From: an uncultured Clostridia bacterium
GTDB taxonomy: Bacteria > Bacillota > Clostridia > UBA1381
Direction of reading: 5' to 3'
NCBI GenBank assembly: GCA_910578235.1
Contig: CAJTPP010000003.1
Span: forward strand, 16,177-23,224
DNA: 7,048 bases
The position numbers and the translations under genes are program-made. A model generated the notes under the pieces. It worked only from the letters and a program-made list of their open reading frames with translations. It ran no database searches and was not told the origin of the DNA. Positions 6,082 to 7,048 of the stretch are shown in pieces (within the stretch, counting starts at the first letter, position 1; every line of letters starts with the position of its first letter).

Positions 6082-7048
6082 ATGAAGAAAATACTTTTTA
6101 CGGTTATCGCGGCTGTATGTATGCTTACGTCATGCGGGGGTGGTGAAACGGCCTCAATTCCGTCTAAGCGGCCTATAGAACAGGATATATTAACCTCGAT
6201 GACATTGGAGGAAAAAGCGGGACAAATCTTGTTTGTGCGCTGTGTGGACGAAGCGCATGAGGATGCTCTTATGAAAAAAAATCCCGGAGGACTGCTTATG
6301 TTCGGATGTGATTTTGAAGGGCTGACAAAGAAACAGGTTGTTAATAAAATTAAAAGGTATCAGTCAAAAAGCCGCATACCGCTTATAATAGGCGTTGACG
6401 AGGAAGGCGGAACAGTAGTGCGCGTAAGCTCAAATCCTCTGCTTGCGCCTGAAAAATACGCGTCTTTGCAGGAAATATACAAAAACGGCGGTATGGACGC
6501 GCTTATAGAAAATGCCGAAGAAAAATCCGGACTTCTCCGAGAGCTTGGAATAACAATAAATCTTGCGCCTGTCGCGGACGTATGCGTAAACAAAACTGAT
6601 TTTATGTATGACCGGAGCATGGGATGTGACGCCGAGGAAACGGCGGATTGCATAAGTAATATTGTATATGCGATGAAAGAGAATGGTATGGACTCGTGCT
6701 TAAAGCATTTTCCAGGTTACGGCGGAACTGCGGACACCCATACAGGCAGCGCGGTGGACGGGCGCGGAGCGCAGTCGTTCAGGCAGGTAACGGAAAATTC
6801 TGACGGAAAAAAGTCCGGAGGGGATTTTATCCCGTTTAAGGCGGGAATAGACGCAGGCGCGGACTGCGTGCTTGTTGCTCATAATATAGTAAACGGACTG
6901 GACAGTGAAAACCCCGCGTCTCTTTCGCCTGCTGTGCATGATATATTACGGGGGGAGCTTGGTTTTGACGGAGTTATAATGACAGACGATATCGCTATGG
7001 GGGCGGTAGCGGAGATTGAAGATGTGTATATAAAAGCTATTAACGCTG
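6082..7048 (+). CDS. nagZ: NagZ-type family 3 glycoside hydrolase lipoprotein, 3' end cut by window edge
   Basis: Translation from ATG gives 322 open codons to the window edge. The start is a lipoprotein signal: MKKILF, a hydrophobic stretch, then the lipobox LTSC with Cys18 as the lipidation site. The rest is a GH3 TIM-barrel. MTLEEKAGQI opens it, followed by GGLLMFGCDF and IPLIIGVDEEGGTVVR (the substrate-pocket strand), then LGITINLAPVADV. KHFPGYGGTADTH at 208-220 holds the Asp218-His220 pair that serves as acid/base in the NagZ subgroup. The GH3 signature ILRGELGFDGVIMTDDIA follows, with Asp302 as predicted nucleophile. The Asp-x-His pair separates NagZ-like beta-N-acetylglucosaminidases from beta-glucosidases. 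These enzymes remove GlcNAc from muropeptides; Bacillus subtilis has an exported form, whereas the E. coli enzyme is cytoplasmic. A Gly/Ser/Lys-rich stretch of about a dozen residues (near 232-245) seems to be inserted after the catalytic loop. Peptidoglycan turnover is the likely role. Confidence 0.9.
   Translation, partial: MKKILFTVIAAVCMLTSCGGGETASIPSKRPIEQDILTSMTLEEKAGQILFVRCVDEAHEDALMKKNPGGLLMFGCDFEGLTKKQVVNKIKRYQSKSRIPLIIGVDEEGGTVVRVSSNPLLAPEKYASLQEIYKNGGMDALIENAEEKSGLLRELGITINLAPVADVCVNKTDFMYDRSMGCDAEETADCISNIVYAMKENGMDSCLKHFPGYGGTADTHTGSAVDGRGAQSFRQVTENSDGKKSGGDFIPFKAGIDAGADCVLVAHNIVNGLDSENPASLSPAVHDILRGELGFDGVIMTDDIAMGAVAEIEDVYIKAINA

Noticed and set aside
5747..6085. Second plus-strand frame within the transglutaminase-like gene, running past its stop
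   Set aside because: It is rich in Arg, Cys and Trp without domain features, while the main frame holds the full catalytic triad.

Overview
The window looks like ordinary chromosome from a low-to-moderate GC Gram-positive bacterium, most likely a member of class Clostridia. The reasons are the strong AGGAGG-type ribosome binding sites, the sigma-A style promoters, the lipoprotein signal, the SH3b-NlpC/P60 cell-wall hydrolase, and the comEC-holA gene pair that is common in Firmicutes. The coding regions use many GCG, GGC and GAC codons beside an AT-rich intergenic region. I cannot assign a genus from sequence alone.

Layout. On the minus strand, from position 1031 to the left edge, lies a secreted protein with a signal peptide, two bacterial SH3 domains, an Ala-rich linker and a C-terminal NlpC/P60 peptidase domain cut by the window edge. 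A 459-base AT-rich divergent intergenic region (1032-1490) follows. It holds a perfect consensus promoter for the left gene, a strong extended -10 promoter for the right operon, and an unusual cluster of TGTAATAT-type words. One pair of these words fits the published WalR (YycF) box. On the plus strand, four genes follow with gaps of 2, 20 and 15 bases and look like one operon: comEC (DNA-uptake channel family with a metallo-beta-lactamase-like C-terminal domain), holA (DNA polymerase III delta subunit), a secreted or membrane-anchored transglutaminase-like cysteine protein, and a NagZ-type family 3 glycoside hydrolase lipoprotein cut by the right edge.

How they fit together. comEC and holA are often neighbours for historical or operon reasons rather than shared biochemistry. 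The other three products are all predicted to be exported, and two of them (NlpC/P60 and NagZ-type) are families that cut peptidoglycan or its fragments. An envelope-turnover theme, possibly under WalRK-like control, is therefore plausible but is inference. The most interesting points are the intergenic motif cluster and the loss of the hallmark SGxHV membrane-core motif in ComEC. I see no phage, transposon, CRISPR array, RNA gene or clearly new defence system.
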